DNA from: Kuschelorhynchus macadamiae
Lineage: Eukaryota > Arthropoda > Insecta > Coleoptera > Curculionidae
Assembly (NCBI GenBank): GCA_030620095.1
Contig: JAUTXW010000143.1
Location: 848,501-912,500, forward strand
Direction: 5' to 3'
DNA: 64,000 nt
Shown: one piece after another, positions 49,999-61,369 of the stretch
How the letters are laid out: every line of letters begins with the position of its first letter
Position numbering within the stretch: the stretch's first letter is position 1
Made by a program: the position numbers and the translations under genes
Notes under the pieces: model-generated
What the model saw: the letters and a program-made list of their open reading frames with translations, nothing else
The model's database searches: none
What the model was told of the DNA's origin: nothing

Positions 49999-52175
49999 TC
50001 GGGTATAATCGAGTTTGCTTTCAAGCTAAAATTTTTTTTATTTTGTAGCCGATCGAAACGAACTCTGGTGGGTATCCTGGGTTATTAGAATGACGATTTT
50101 TTATGTACTTGACATATTTATGCAACTTCCGGTTTAACCGGAAGTGACTCCAATTTCCTTTTTTTAATGGAATACACTGAATATTTTTACATTTCCGGAA
50201 TTTGAAATTTTGATAGCTATTTTTACTTTTCAATCTAGCATGCATGAAGGGCCTTAAATTAGTCTGATCTGCTTAAATAAGCTATAAGGAATTTTGACAG
50301 GATCACTTTTTTCTAAATGACTCGAAAAATTTTCAAATGGAAGTATATAATTTTCAAACCACAGCTAGATGCACCTCTTAATACGAATCTAGCGAATACT
50401 ATAAACACATTAAGTCAAATTGGTAATGGAAATAAAACCTTTTAGTTAAAAAAATTAAATAAATAACAAGTACTTAACACGAAACAAAAATCAAAACTTA
50501 TTTTCTAAAATCTAGCCATCTCTAAATGTTCTCCGCTGACTTCATGGCATTTTACCAAGCATAAAACGTTTTCCTCTATAACATTTTGAAGTTATTCAAC
50601 AATTAAACTAGCAAATCTTTCTCGAACACGGTCTTGTAATATTTTCTGGGGTGTGTTATATACAAAAAATTTAATTGTACCCCACAAAAAAAAGTTGAGT
50701 AGTGTCAGGTCCGGGGAACTGGGAGGCCACCGAACTAGTGTATTATTTGCGATAAAACGTTGTCTAAACCTTTGGTGCAAATGATTGATCACTATTTGCG
50801 TATTGCGGGGTGGAGCAAAAATTCGCTGAAAATAAATGTTTTGCTCTTCCGCCAAATTTCTCGAGGGAGTTCTCTAAGTTTTCAAAATATCCTTCGCCTG
50901 TTGAATGTCCTAGAAAAAAACCGGCCCAATAATACGATCAGTATCTGGTGTTTTGCCTAGTGAATCTGCAATTGTTGTTAAACCGGAATTCATCTTAATA
51001 CAATACTGAAAGTGTCAAATTATTCCGATTATTATTCTGTAAAAACCAGCCACTGAAAGTCAAAATAAAGGTGTTGACGAAATTGATATTTGAATGAACG
51101 GTAACCGAGTTTCCGGTGTGGGGTCCAGGTTTGCAAATAAATGCCAAAACGTTAATTTCCATTTCTTCGCTAATGTTAAAGTCCTTTTCTTGTTGGATGA
51201 CAGGCTCCTCACGCATTTTTTTTATTAAATAAACAATGTATTGGCGCGAAGGATGTATACGTGGTTTAGGATACTCTTCGTGATATACGCACTCGGCTTC
51301 TACAGCATTTTTACCATATTGCCCATAAATTAACAACATATCTACTTGCGCACTTCTTGTCAACCTAACTATTTTTGGTTAAGATTTAAAAATGAAATTT
51401 GAAGAAGAAATGAATAACGAAACTTTACTTGTAGTACTATAACAGCCTTCAAACTCAGAGGAAGACTGTCCGTTTTTCATTTTTATTGATTTAGACTTTC
51501 TTGGAAGAACTGATGTCTTGAAAGTTTTAAAAATGATATCGTAACCAAACTTTACTATTATAACAATTTTGAAATGACAGGATTGCTGACTGTTATTCAT
51601 ATGTTTTAATAATTGAGACTCCCATCGCAATCTTAATGATTTAAGGTTTTGAAAATGATATAACTTATACTATGAGGTCAATGAAGGTATTTCGATTTGA
51701 GTTAGGTAACTGGTATTAATTAATTTATTTATTTATTTTTCAATTAATTAGTATTGAAGTAGTGCATTTAGCTGTAATATCAAAATGGTGTACTTACATT
51801 TGAACAAAGTGATTCTCTTAACTCTAGCCACCCGTAACACAAATTAACGATAAAAAAACTTCGATTTTAGTTTTTATATATTATTTAAGCATGTCACAGT
51901 AATTTCAGACACTTCACGGCACATTAGATTAATAAGTAAAAATAGCTGTTAGACTTTAAAAATGGCGGATTGAGTTGATTTTTTAATACGATACTATGTG
52001 TAGAAACACAATTTTCATTTAAGAAAATGAAATTGGAGTCATTTCCGATCCATACAAATCTGTCAAATACATCGAAAATTGTCACTCTAATAACCCAAGA
52101 CACCTACCAAATATCGTTTCGATTAGCTAAAAAGTAACCAAATATCTGTCGGAAAATAATCTCGATTACACACGG
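49999..52175 (-). mobile_element. TA-flanked mariner-type element, 2.18 kb
   Basis: Inverted ends of about 165 bp lie next to TA (49997-49998 and 52176-52177). The left end reads tcgggtataatcgag and the right end complement ccgtgtgtaatcgag. Further matches are 'cgatcgaaacga'/'taatcgaaacga', 'tgggttattaga' and 'gactccaatttc'. It holds a minus-strand transposase remnant (51363-50505). It is longer than related elements because about 0.6 kb of unassigned DNA lies between the start of the gene and the right end. Confidence 0.75.
50505..51363 (-). pseudogene. Mariner-type transposase, catalytic core destroyed
   Basis: The minus strand starts with DMLLIYGQYGKNAVEAECVY and HPSRQYIVYLIKKMREE, the N-terminal helix-turn-helix of insect mariner-type transposases. 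The region that should bear the first catalytic Asp is absent. The next recognisable part has IIGPVFF, then FAPPRN in place of H-D-G-A-P-P-H (second Asp lost), then VRWPPSSPDLTLLNFFLWGT, where the last acidic residue (L-D-F-F) has become Asn. The C-terminus RVRERFASLIVE runs through a stop to the end at 50505. None of the catalytic residues remains intact. Confidence 0.8.
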
Positions 52176-52210
52176 TATTTGTTTTTCATATAAGAAATCG
52201 GTAAATTTCC

Positions 52211-52231
52211 TTTTACCCGAACTTCCCTCGT
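52211..52231 (-). repeat. R repeat end fragment
   Basis: 'ttttacccgaacttccctcg' is the reverse complement of the R family's terminal sequence, without the rest of R. It lies 35 bp outside the element at 49999-52175. Confidence 0.5.
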
Positions 52232-52600
52232 GCAGAATTCCATTACGTACAGTTATCTGCGCACCATTAGCGCGCCACCAGTGGCAGGCACGAAGGAGCA
52301 GTTCCTCCCCCCCAAGCTATCACTTGATAAATCTGGTGCAATTTACACTAGAAATTACCTTCTTTATAGTTATCAGTATAATTTTATCTGTTGATAACAG
52401 TTAGTTGTCGGTAATTTTAGACCTTTTGTCCCTATCGCGATTTTATCCTGACGATGCGCATGTAACACAGTATATATATATGCCTATCATTATTTGATAA
52501 TAACTTTATACAAATTTGTATACAATTGTTACATAAATTGTAGTTTATTTCAGTTTTTTCCAGTTATATGGATTGTTAAAATGTGTTATATGAGTGTAGT
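52232..52600. other. Intergenic DNA
   Basis: A short G+C-rich patch at 52255-52315 and a small TA run near 52475. Nothing is identified. Confidence 0.35.
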
Positions 52601-52689
52601 GGAATTCTGTAGGAGGGAAATTTACCCATTTTCTAAGCCTACAGACATAGATAAGAAAAATAATGCAGTTACTAAATCAAGTGTAAATG

Positions 52690-52990
52690 CCGTAAATCGT
52701 ACACACATTGGACATTGGACAGACAAATCGCTCTCTTAGCATAAAAGTCAAGCAGCATTTAAATAATACAAAAACGAAGATGAGTCAGAATCAGGTATAG
52801 CCGAACATTTTTGGTCAAACCACCACCGAAGAACGTGGTCAGAGGCTAACATTTTCCAAAGGTAGCGCGACTGACGAAAATGAAAATTCATAGACGCAGC
52901 ATTCATAGAAAGAAATCCGATAATTTTTTAGCGTAGACATTCTAAATATGTATAAACCACTTCTTTCTTAAAACAACCTCCTTTAGCTTT
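52690..52990 (+). pseudogene. Penelope-like element, GIY-YIG nuclease fragment
   Basis: The forward strand reads VHTLDIGQTNRSLSIKVKQH at 52699-52758, which aligns with V-Y-x-x-Y-I-G-Q-T-x-R-S-L-x-x-R-x-x-x-H, the core of the GIY-YIG nuclease of Penelope-like elements. After a frameshift, SGIAEHFWSNHHRRTWSEAN (52790-52850) corresponds to the family's A-x-A-E-H...H-x-I-D-W block. Degraded text then resembles the R-x-x-x-E-A-x-x-I segment. The catalytic YIG has become DIG. No reverse transcriptase is found upstream, so the copy is 5'-truncated and inactive. Confidence 0.65.
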
Positions 52991-55040
52991 ACGCTTCAGA
53001 TAACCAATGAGCGGGAACGCAACACCTCACAAGACTAGTGTATAAAGACGGTAGCTTTAGAATTAGTATTTAGTTTACAATTAAAATGTTCTACATTCTA
53101 TACTACCTCAAAAGAAAGGCAATACTATAAATAATAATAATAACCTAAATAAACGTTGTCACCCACTTAAACATGGGACGGCATTGCAATACCGCTCGAA
53201 GGAATTGACGAAGTGGTCGGTAGAGAACTTCTGGAAAATGCTGATATCTGGCAAATGAACAAAGATTTTTATCAAGTGTAATATATTCCGGGTCCTTTGA
53301 AACATGTAAGCAAACGTTTAATAGGCAAGACAACCTACATCCCATATTGCTTTTGAGATTGCGATAGCTTAAAATTGGGGGTCATTCAAAAAAAAAATTG
53401 GGAGGATCGCAGCCAATACCAAGCGGATCTACCACACGCTGAATTTAGCATTGCGTGTTGAAGTCATAAAGCTCTACCTTAATAAAATTCCGGTTCTTAA
53501 GATTGCAAGAAACCAGCAAAAGGAAATGAACTCAACAATTTATTTAAAACCCCCCCCCTGAAAATCTTGTCGTCTGCAAAGCAATCGTAGAGGTTCTAAA
53601 AGATGGTATTATTACATGCTTCTAGTGAAAGAAATTGCTTAATATTTATAGCCGCTTGGCTAAAATATTCGACCTTTGGCTAACTAAATTCAGAGCAACT
53701 CAATTTTCAGCTTCGATTAAAAGAAGATAGTGAAAGTGAAATTTTTACCAGAAAAAATGATGCAATAAAACAATAATAATAGTAATAATTATATCCATTA
53801 TAATAATACTATTCAAAAAAGTTCTATACAGTTATAAACAGAATCAAAAAATAAGATTAAACTGCAAATCATATTTATTCTATGAAAAAATATTTTAACG
53901 AAAATACTTATTTTGGTAGTGGTTCTTTTGCTAAACTTCTATGGGTATTTTAAGTAATTTTGTAATTATTGAAAGCCTGTTTATATAACATATTTAATGA
54001 ATGTATTAAAAAACCATAGTTATCCTTCAGACAAAAAGGATCTTTGTAGCCTACAATGACGCTAATTGATGACTTTCTATAAAGGTAACAAAAGAAAGCA
54101 AAACCACTTATGTCCTTTTTATATCCAGTAAAGAAGTCCATGCTTGTTTTGCAGATCCCAATTTCGTCTTTTTTTCTAAATTAGAAACGACACTTATAAA
54201 CTTCCAGCTTGATAAAAATTAATGAACAACGCGAGAGCTGAGGTCCCTTTTAATTTTTCATTACGAAAGTGTAACAGCAGAGACACTTTTATATTATTTT
54301 AATTTTATTCCGGAACAGTGGGTCATTATGAACAGGCACATATATATAAATTTTCTTAAGTTTTATTCTGAATGCTCATAAAAAATGTCTAGATTAAAAC
54401 TGCCAAAAGTTACAGTCAACTATTAAAACTAAAAGTTACAAAACGGGCAAAATTTTCAAGAATTTTATAGGGCGGCCAGAATTGTGCATATGTTGGGAAT
54501 TTGTAAAATATGAAACAACGAAAAGTGACTAAATAACAAATCACTGCTTGCGTTGATCACTAATGATCATTTTGATTTAGTCACCATAAAAAAGAAGACC
54601 ATGGAATAAAATTTGACTACTTAATAGATTTAATGATAAGAATGTCGGTTCAATTACTGGGGAGTTGGCCGACAATTTTTCCCTTACTATGATTACGGCT
54701 GAAAATTATTTCAATATTTTACCCCACACAATCAATAGATTGTGTGGGGTAAATATGCCCGCGCAAGTCTGGGTGTTGAAAAGGGTCTTTGCAATCCCCA
54801 AAGTTAGATTCAAACACATTTGAATTTTTTTAATAAAAATATACCTTATGTACTATAAACACGACGACACAACGAAATGTTAAAGAAGATAACGGTAAAG
54901 AAGTCGAAGAAGCTATTCTTATTCTCTTATTTTTACTATAGTGTCAGATCTTACAAAAGTTTAGACCTCTACAACAATGTTTCTGGCTACGCTGATGCTG
55001 GCACCCAAAAGCTATCTGGCTAAGTTTTAAACTTGTACAA
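52991..55040. other. Intergenic DNA
   Basis: No reliable gene. The forward strand at about 53360-53640 has a loosely open broken frame that I could not identify. A strong hairpin lies at 54718-54753. Confidence 0.35.
54718..54753. repeat. Perfect 16-bp hairpin, 4-nt loop
   Basis: tttaccccacacaatc (54718-54733), loop aata, then the exact complement gattgtgtggggtaaa (54738-54753). Pairing extends a few more bases with a bulge. There is no T-run behind it and no matching gene, so it is not an obvious terminator. It could be the core of a microRNA-like or MITE hairpin. Confidence 0.85.
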
Positions 55041-55995
55041 CAGTGGTCGCCAAACTTTTCAAGGTATTGAGCTACTTCGATAATTTAGAAATAAACCGTG
55101 AGCTACCTACTTGTAACCAGCGTTTAAGCCAGCATAAACGAAATAATGCACAGTTGTAATTGACATACATGTTTTTATGTAATTAACAAATCCTTAACTA
55201 ACACTAATACATACCTAAAAAATAAACAAAATTTTCATATAGCCATAATGGCAAGTCTTATACGACTTAATAAAAGTAAACATTATAATTAAAATTTTAA
55301 ACAAAAACATGTGATAAAAATGCTTACATTCAATGAGAAGTTTGACACTAGGACTCATCGATAATTTTTTTTATATTCGCAGTGTAATTTGATACAGCCA
55401 TTCGAACACAATTATCCAGATGTATATCTGTAAGGCGATTGCGGTATTTGTTCTTAATAAACTTCATATTGGAGAAAGAAGAAGATTACCACAAATAGGT
55501 TGAAGTAAATAACTCTTTCATTTTTAAGGCAACACGACATAGAATCGAATATTTGACTTTGAAACTAACGATTTCAATGCTATATCACTTTAAAATGCAA
55601 TCATTTCGCCAAAGTTCTACATAACACAAGTTGCAAATTGTTGGATTTCAATTTCCGTGAAGTGTGAAACAACAAATTGAGCCACCAATGCCATTTTGTT
55701 GAAATCCTTAAACCGATTTTTGAAGTTATCCTTCAAGTTCTATTTCTGCATGAGATTTACTGTCATACGGTTCTATTGGATTTAGAGATATCTTCTCTGA
55801 AAGAACAGGAAACTGCTTGACATCAAGGTTGATTAGGGTTTCTTCCCAAAACTCAAGTTTTTTTTATGAATGCATTTATATCAAAAATCATTACCGCCTG
55901 TTCTTTATCTCTTCGCTGAAGTTGCAAATTGAGTTCATTAATCTTATCTGTAATGTCCACAAGTAGCCCAAAATCATAACAACATTTTCATAACA
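55041..55995 (-). pseudogene. hAT transposase, C-terminal part, with one element end
   Basis: The left boundary CAGTGGTCGCCAAACTTTTC (55041-55060) is a typical hAT terminal inverted repeat. On the minus strand, FGLLVDITDKINELNLQLQR (near 55975-55916) matches the L-x-D-I-x-x-x-L-N-x-L-N-x-x-L-Q block of ZBED5/EPM2AIP1-type hAT proteins. Near the end come MKFIKNKYRNRLTDIHLDN and VRMAVSNYTANIKKIIDE, the C-terminal dimerisation domain (M-K-x-x-K-x-x-x-R-x-R-L-T-D-x-H-L). Between them lie many stops and frame changes. The N-terminal zinc finger and catalytic centre are missing; at about 55990 a tandem repeat takes over. Confidence 0.8.
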
Positions 55996-56645
55996 AAAAC
56001 CATTTAGAGACTTAATATTTGAGAAATATCTGCGAACCAAGAAAATAGGTAAAAATTGAAAATATGGCTTTCATAAAGGATACATAATCTATATGTGTCC
56101 TGAGGATGCAACAATAAAGTATCATCGGCATTTTAAAAATAGAGTTCTGATATTTTTTCACTGGAACTTAACCTCAAATAATACACCACTCTAACATAAA
56201 CACAAGAGGATCTTTAACGAAAACCAGTTAGAAACTCAATATATGGGAAATAACTGCAGACCAACAGAGTAGCTAAAGACTAATAATATGGGTTTCATGC
56301 AGGATATAGAATCTATGTGTCCTGAGGATGCCACAATAAAATAGCGGAACGTCGACAGTTTAAGAAAGTCTTTTGTTTTTCTACTGGATCCTAGCCCCAA
56401 ATACTACACCACTCTAACATAACAACAAGAGGATTGTTAACGAAAACCATTTATACTTAGCAAATACGAGGGGAAATATATGCGGACCAACGGAGTAGGT
56501 AAAAGCTGATAATATGGGTTTGTGGGTCGTGAGGATGCAACAATAAACTTGGGAAACATCGACAATTTAAAAAAATTAAAAAAAAAAAACTTGTTTTTTT
56601 TACTGGATCTTAACCCAAAATAATACACCGCTCTAAGAAAAACAT
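55986..56645 (+). repeat. Three-copy tandem repeat, unit about 220 bp
   Basis: Units begin near 55986, 56219 and 56441. Shared marks in order are 'aaaaccatttagag', 'gaccaac', 'aatatgggttt', 'tgtcctgaggatgcaacaat', 'actggatcttaac' and 'aatacaccactctaa'. Divergence between units is moderate. It lies between the hAT remnant and a reversed R repeat. Non-coding. Confidence 0.85.
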
Positions 56646-57875
56646 GTTTCCAGGTCATCCCCAAATGACCCTTAATTTTTGGTCAAAATTTGAAGTCAAT
56701 CGGGTGGGTAGTATTTAAGCTATGTCGCGAACCGATAGACACACAGAAAGATCAACACACGAACCGACGGAACTAATAAAACATGTTTTTTAGGATCTAG
56801 TGACGCTAAAACCTGAAGATATGTAAAATCTAAGAGAGTGATTTTTTCATAATTACAAAATTTTTATTTGGTCGCCATTTTGTTCCTTCATCTTGAATTA
56901 GTAACACAGTTTTACTAGTTGATCCCTATACTACAATTAGTTATGGCACACTATTTGAAATTAATCCATTAAGTAGTTTTTTTCAGGCTAAATTATTAAA
57001 TATATTATGAAACCGCCATTTTTTCGCCATCTCGGATTCGATCAATTGATTCCAACATAATATTTGACGTTTTTGCAAAATCTAAGATAAATTGTGTGAG
57101 TAACTTTTTTTTTAATAATATTTTTTTACGTTTTACCAGACCGCCATTTTGTTTCGCCATACTGGATTTATACCAAAATGTTACCAGGTCATTTCCATAT
57201 GACCCTTAATTTTTGACCAAAATTTGAAGTCAATCGGGTAAGAAATCTTATTTTTGGCATCTAGCTAGGGACGCTAAAACGTAAAGATATGTAAAAACTG
57301 AGAAGGTAATGTTTTCACGATTACAAACATTTTATTTGGCCGCCATTTTGTTCGGCTATCTTGAATAAGTTCCACAATTTTACTAGTCGTTCTCCATACC
57401 ACAATTAGTTATGGCGCAGAATTTGAAATCAAACCATTAACAAGTTTTTTCAGACTGAATTTTTAAATATTTTATTAAGCAGCCATTTTGTTTTGTCACC
57501 TTTGATTCGTACCAAAATGTTAGCAATTGATTCCAACATAATACTTGATATTTTTGCAAAATTTGAGATAAATTGAATGAGTAGTTTTTTAATAATATTT
57601 TTTTAACATTTGACTAGGCCGCCATTTTCTTTCGCCATATTGTATTTTTACCAAAATGTTACCAGGTCATCCCCATATGATCCTTAATTTTTGCCCAAAT
57701 TTGAAGTTAAGCGGATAAGTAGTTTTTTAGCTATGTTGCGAACAGACAGACCGACAGACAGACAGACCGATGGAATTAAGAAAACATGTTTTTCGTCATC
57801 TAGGGACCCTGAAACGAGAAGATCTGAAAATTTTTTTTCACGATTACAATACTTAGTAATAAGTAGTAAAGAAAA
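56646..57875 (-). repeat. R repeat, reversed copy
   Basis: The reverse-strand marks 'ccaggtcatccccatatga' occur at about 56653, 57185 and 57660, giving unit spacings of 532 and 475 bp. 'gccgccattttgtttcgcca' blocks and CAGACAGAC segments recur. It ends near 57870 without a clean R start. Confidence 0.8.
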
Positions 57876-59180
57876 AAATCTAAAGACAGATTTTCTTTAA
57901 GTTTAAATTTTTTTGTGTTTTAGTTATATAGGGTGTTGCATTTTTTCTTGGCTAACTTGAACTTCTTATTTTAATTCGGATACCCTATAATAGTATTAAT
58001 GATTATGGTAGTGTGTTTAAGAACGGCCTATATAGTATGGGTTCGTAATGCAATGTTTCGAATTTATTGGCATTTTCAGTTTTTACCCTACATTAATATA
58101 AAAATTCAAGTTTTCATCATTTGCTGATTCTAGTTAATAAACTACTGACCAAAAGATTGAATAAATTTATTATATGCAATAACTATTTGTGCTTAAATAT
58201 TTATATTTTTTAGATTATGTAATTTGAAAGTTTGTTATGAGAAAATAAGTTACTCTTTTGTTTAATGCTCCTTAATTTTACACATTTTACAACAGGGAGT
58301 TGCATTAAAAAAAAAAACAAAAAAAATACGATACGACAAACAAAGCAACATTGTATTTTTTTAGTATTAAAATTTGAGTATAATACTTTAAATAGTATAA
58401 AATTATATATTGTTTGACTGTAGCAATACGAGAACAATTAATAGTATTTTAATTCTGTCAATTTCAAAAATGATAAAAACTGAAGAAAGTACCAATAAAT
58501 CCGAAACGTTATATTACAGATCTACACTAATATATTTCGTTGAACTCATTATTAAACGCACTATAATAACCTGTAATAACATATAGGGTCTCCTAGGTAA
58601 AATAATAAAGTTTATATCAGTCCAGGAAAAATGCAAAACCCCGAACTAATAAAAAAAAACTTTAAGGCGACAAATAAATATTTGTCTTTAAAGTTTTCCT
58701 CTGTCTATTATGGTCCTTCAGCCGTAACACTTTGTACAAGTTTAATCGTATCACCTTGTACCAGTTTAACTCTTTGCCAGACAGCTTGCTCTCCAGGTAT
58801 CCATACCTGCCAGACTGGCGTAATCATTCTGTACAGTGTGTATACTTAAGACTGCCCTTATTTTAAATGTATATAGTTCTTTTATTATTTGACCTATCGA
58901 AATGAACAAAAAAACAAATTGTTGGTACATTGCTTAAGTTTTTTTACTATGAGAAATCTCGTAATATACACTCAGCGACAAAAGTTGTGGACACAACTTG
59001 CATTTTCCTAAATGAGACACGCTTTATATTATTATTATGTTCATTAAAATACTCCAAAAAATATGGGTTGTTGTTATTTGGTTTATTTGTTTTCAATTTC
59101 CTTGCGATTTAATTATAAAAAATAGTAATATCTTTATTTTACTATTATTTATAGGTATAACGTAATAACAACTCTAACAA
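57876..59180. other. AT-rich intergenic DNA
   Basis: No gene is recognised. A lone CAGGG-like motif ('tatagggtgttgcat' near 57929) may be the end of a lost TA element. An unrecognised forward frame (58631-58849) lies in a slightly G+C-richer patch. Confidence 0.35.
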
Positions 59181-59620
59181 TAAAGAACATTAACTGAAAT
59201 TTCATTAATCTTGCTCAACGTGCCCCCATTATTTTCCACACACTTTCATAACACAGTAATGTATGATTAATTGAATTTAATAAAATTTCCGGTGAATTTC
59301 GACTGTTACATCCTCTTCTAGTTGTAAATGTGCATTTTCTGTTTATAATATAATTGTTAAACGAGCATTATTTTCGTTATAATAGATAAGAAATTCCCGA
59401 GAGAAGTCAAGCTTTCTTTCTCGTTGATCGTCATTGAGTTTTTGAATTTTTCGAAACTCACTAAAAGCTTTGCAGTTACATATTTCATAAATTCTATTTA
59501 TAAATGAATATAACCAAGAGATATTCCAATTTCTTCAACTACACAACTAATTGAAGTCAAACAGTTTGCTTCAAAATATGCCAGAATACTAATTTGATTA
59601 ACTGTTGCGGGGTCGGATGT
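59180..59620 (-). pseudogene. Mariner-type transposase fragment, heavily decayed
   Basis: The minus strand keeps VNQISILAYFEANCLTSISC and VVEEIGISLGYIH (second helix-turn-helix), then KLNDDQRERKLDFSREFLIY and YNENNARL, which match the linker E-R-R-L-x-F-C-x-x-F-L before the first catalytic strand. After another frame change a stretch reads CTFTTRRGCNSRNSPE, where relatives have C/A-T-F-T-x-x-G-x-x-N-R-H-N. Numerous stops. Only the middle of the protein remains. Confidence 0.6.
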
Positions 59621-60868
59621 AAGACCAATGGATCATATGTCGGATCATGATCTTACAGTATGTAGCCATTGCATAGAATCAAGAAGAATTAAGGACCTCT
59701 ATACAAGAACACTAGAGATTTTGGCAGCTTTGATCTGAATGCGTTCAAAGGAATTCTTTCGTCAACAGCTTTTAATGATATTTTTAGTTGAGTCGATATA
59801 AATGGCGAAATCGGGTTATTCAATCGTTACTTACTGGGACTCTTTGACGCTTACGCTCCTTTCAGAACAGTTCCAATAACAAAAAATATTTTGGTTAACA
59901 GACAATCTAAAATGGCTTATGTAGCTTAGACACAAGGCTCGACGCAGATGCCTTCGCAGTAGAACCAACGCCCATCATGAATATTATAAATCCATTAGAA
60001 ACTACACTACTTTGGCTTCAAAGAATAAAAATAGGCGTATTTTACCTATGGATTTTGCAGGGCAGGTGCCAGTGGAATGTGTCGCGAGTTACGCTTGTTG
60101 GATAATATGAGAGGGAGATCTGACGTCCCTGATCAGTTAAAAGATGTTGAAAAATTAAATGATTATTATATAAATGGTATACCCAAACTTGCAGCTGATC
60201 GGGAAATTTTAGATTTTTATCACGGTCACAACTCGCAGGAAAGTAAAATATTTGTTTTTCAACTTATGCCTGAGTTTGAAGTCCAAAAGGTGTTATATAA
60301 TATTAAGAGTAATGCTCTGGGTCAGGATGGGATAAATATTAAAATGTTATTATTAACTTTTACCTCACCTTGCCTCTATTGTGAATTTCTGTCTTAGTAA
60401 TTCAGTGTTTCCTGATATTTGGAAGGATGGTATAATATTACCCTTACCAAAGATCAACAAAACTAGTTGAAAAGAGAACAGACTCTTAAATTCGAACATT
60501 CGCTTTTAGTATTTACATAATTCTACTGGTACAATTAAGTTTCAGGAAATTTCATAGCTGTGAAACCTCTCTCTTAGACTTTACAGGCGATATTTTGCGT
60601 GTCAATTATGTTATCAAGCTTATACTTTTAACTTTAATTGATTTTTCCAAGGCCTTCGATATTATAGCAAAATAAACAAGCAACATGTTAAAATTGCTAC
60701 AAAAATTTTCTAGGCGATTAGTTTTTTTTGTCAAGTGTGCCTCAGGGGTCCATTTTTGGGCTCCTACTTTAGATCTTATATACTTCCGAAATAACTAAAG
60801 CCGTTAAATATTACCAAATTTTTCTTTACGCGGGTGATATGCAAATGTATTTTTCTTTTCCACCCAGC
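59621..60868 (+). pseudogene. Jockey-like endonuclease/reverse transcriptase, decayed
   Basis: Forward-strand pieces occur in the order of a Jockey-like pol. MSDHDLTVC (end of the endonuclease, with the S-D-H catalytic motif) lies near 59640. WLTDNLKWLM and RRCLRSRTNAHHEYYKSIRN are at 59890-60005, an open stretch with DVPDQLKDVEKLNDYYINGI at 60110-60180, and EVQKVLYNIKSNALGQDGIN (first RT block) at 60278-60340. Then IWKDGIILPLPKINKTS, FSKAFDII, VPQGS and FLYAGDMQMYFSFPP follow in shifting frames. The catalytic Y-A-D-D box reads Y-A-G-D, so the enzyme is dead even apart from the many stops. The copy is cut at about 60868, where R sequence begins. Confidence 0.8.
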
Positions 60869-60890
60869 GACCATTTTTACCAAAATGTTA
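60869..60890 (-). repeat. R repeat, left piece of an interrupted copy
   Basis: 'gaccatttttaccaaaatgt' is reverse-strand R text and joins the piece at 63961-64000 across the inserted element. Confidence 0.65.
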
Positions 60891-61020
60891 AAGTGCGGGA
60901 CACGAAAGAAAACCGGGCGGAATCAATCGGTTTAGGAAGGTCGGCTAAGAAATCTGTTTAAACCAGTGGTGTCCCGTCGTTCTTTAAATAATATGGCACT
61001 CCGTTTTGACTAGACGCACT

Positions 61021-61170
61021 ACAGATAACTAAAAAATGTAACTATGCTTAATAAATCTTTATCTATATGTGTCTGTTTTCTTTGGTGCACCGCACGAAAG
61101 AAGTTAAAAAATTTAAGTATGCTTAATAAATCTTTATCTATATTTGTCTGTTTTCTTTCGTGTACCGCAC
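61021..61170 (+). repeat. 75-bp tandem duplication
   Basis: 61021-61095 and 61096-61170 match ('atgcttaataaatctttatc' at 61044 and 61119). The period is 75, a multiple of three, so the open frame 61044-61229 carries the peptide MLNKSLSI twice. The frame is not a known protein. Confidence 0.85.
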
Positions 61171-61369
61171 TTCCATATCTCTTTTGTGTTGCAAAAAACG
61201 GCGAACTTTCGAATTTTAAAATGATTTAATTTTGATTTTTCTTGATCGATTTACCTATAAATATATTTTTTCTTGAGTTTTATCATTAACGGTTCCCGGG
61301 CTACTGCCTACGTCCATTATTATTGGACCACCCAGTATAGTGATACACGATTTACAGGTCCAGATTTTA

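Noticed and set aside
53145..53720. A loosely open region that might have been a reverse transcriptase or retroviral-like protein.
   Set aside because: No motif of either family could be found in any frame.
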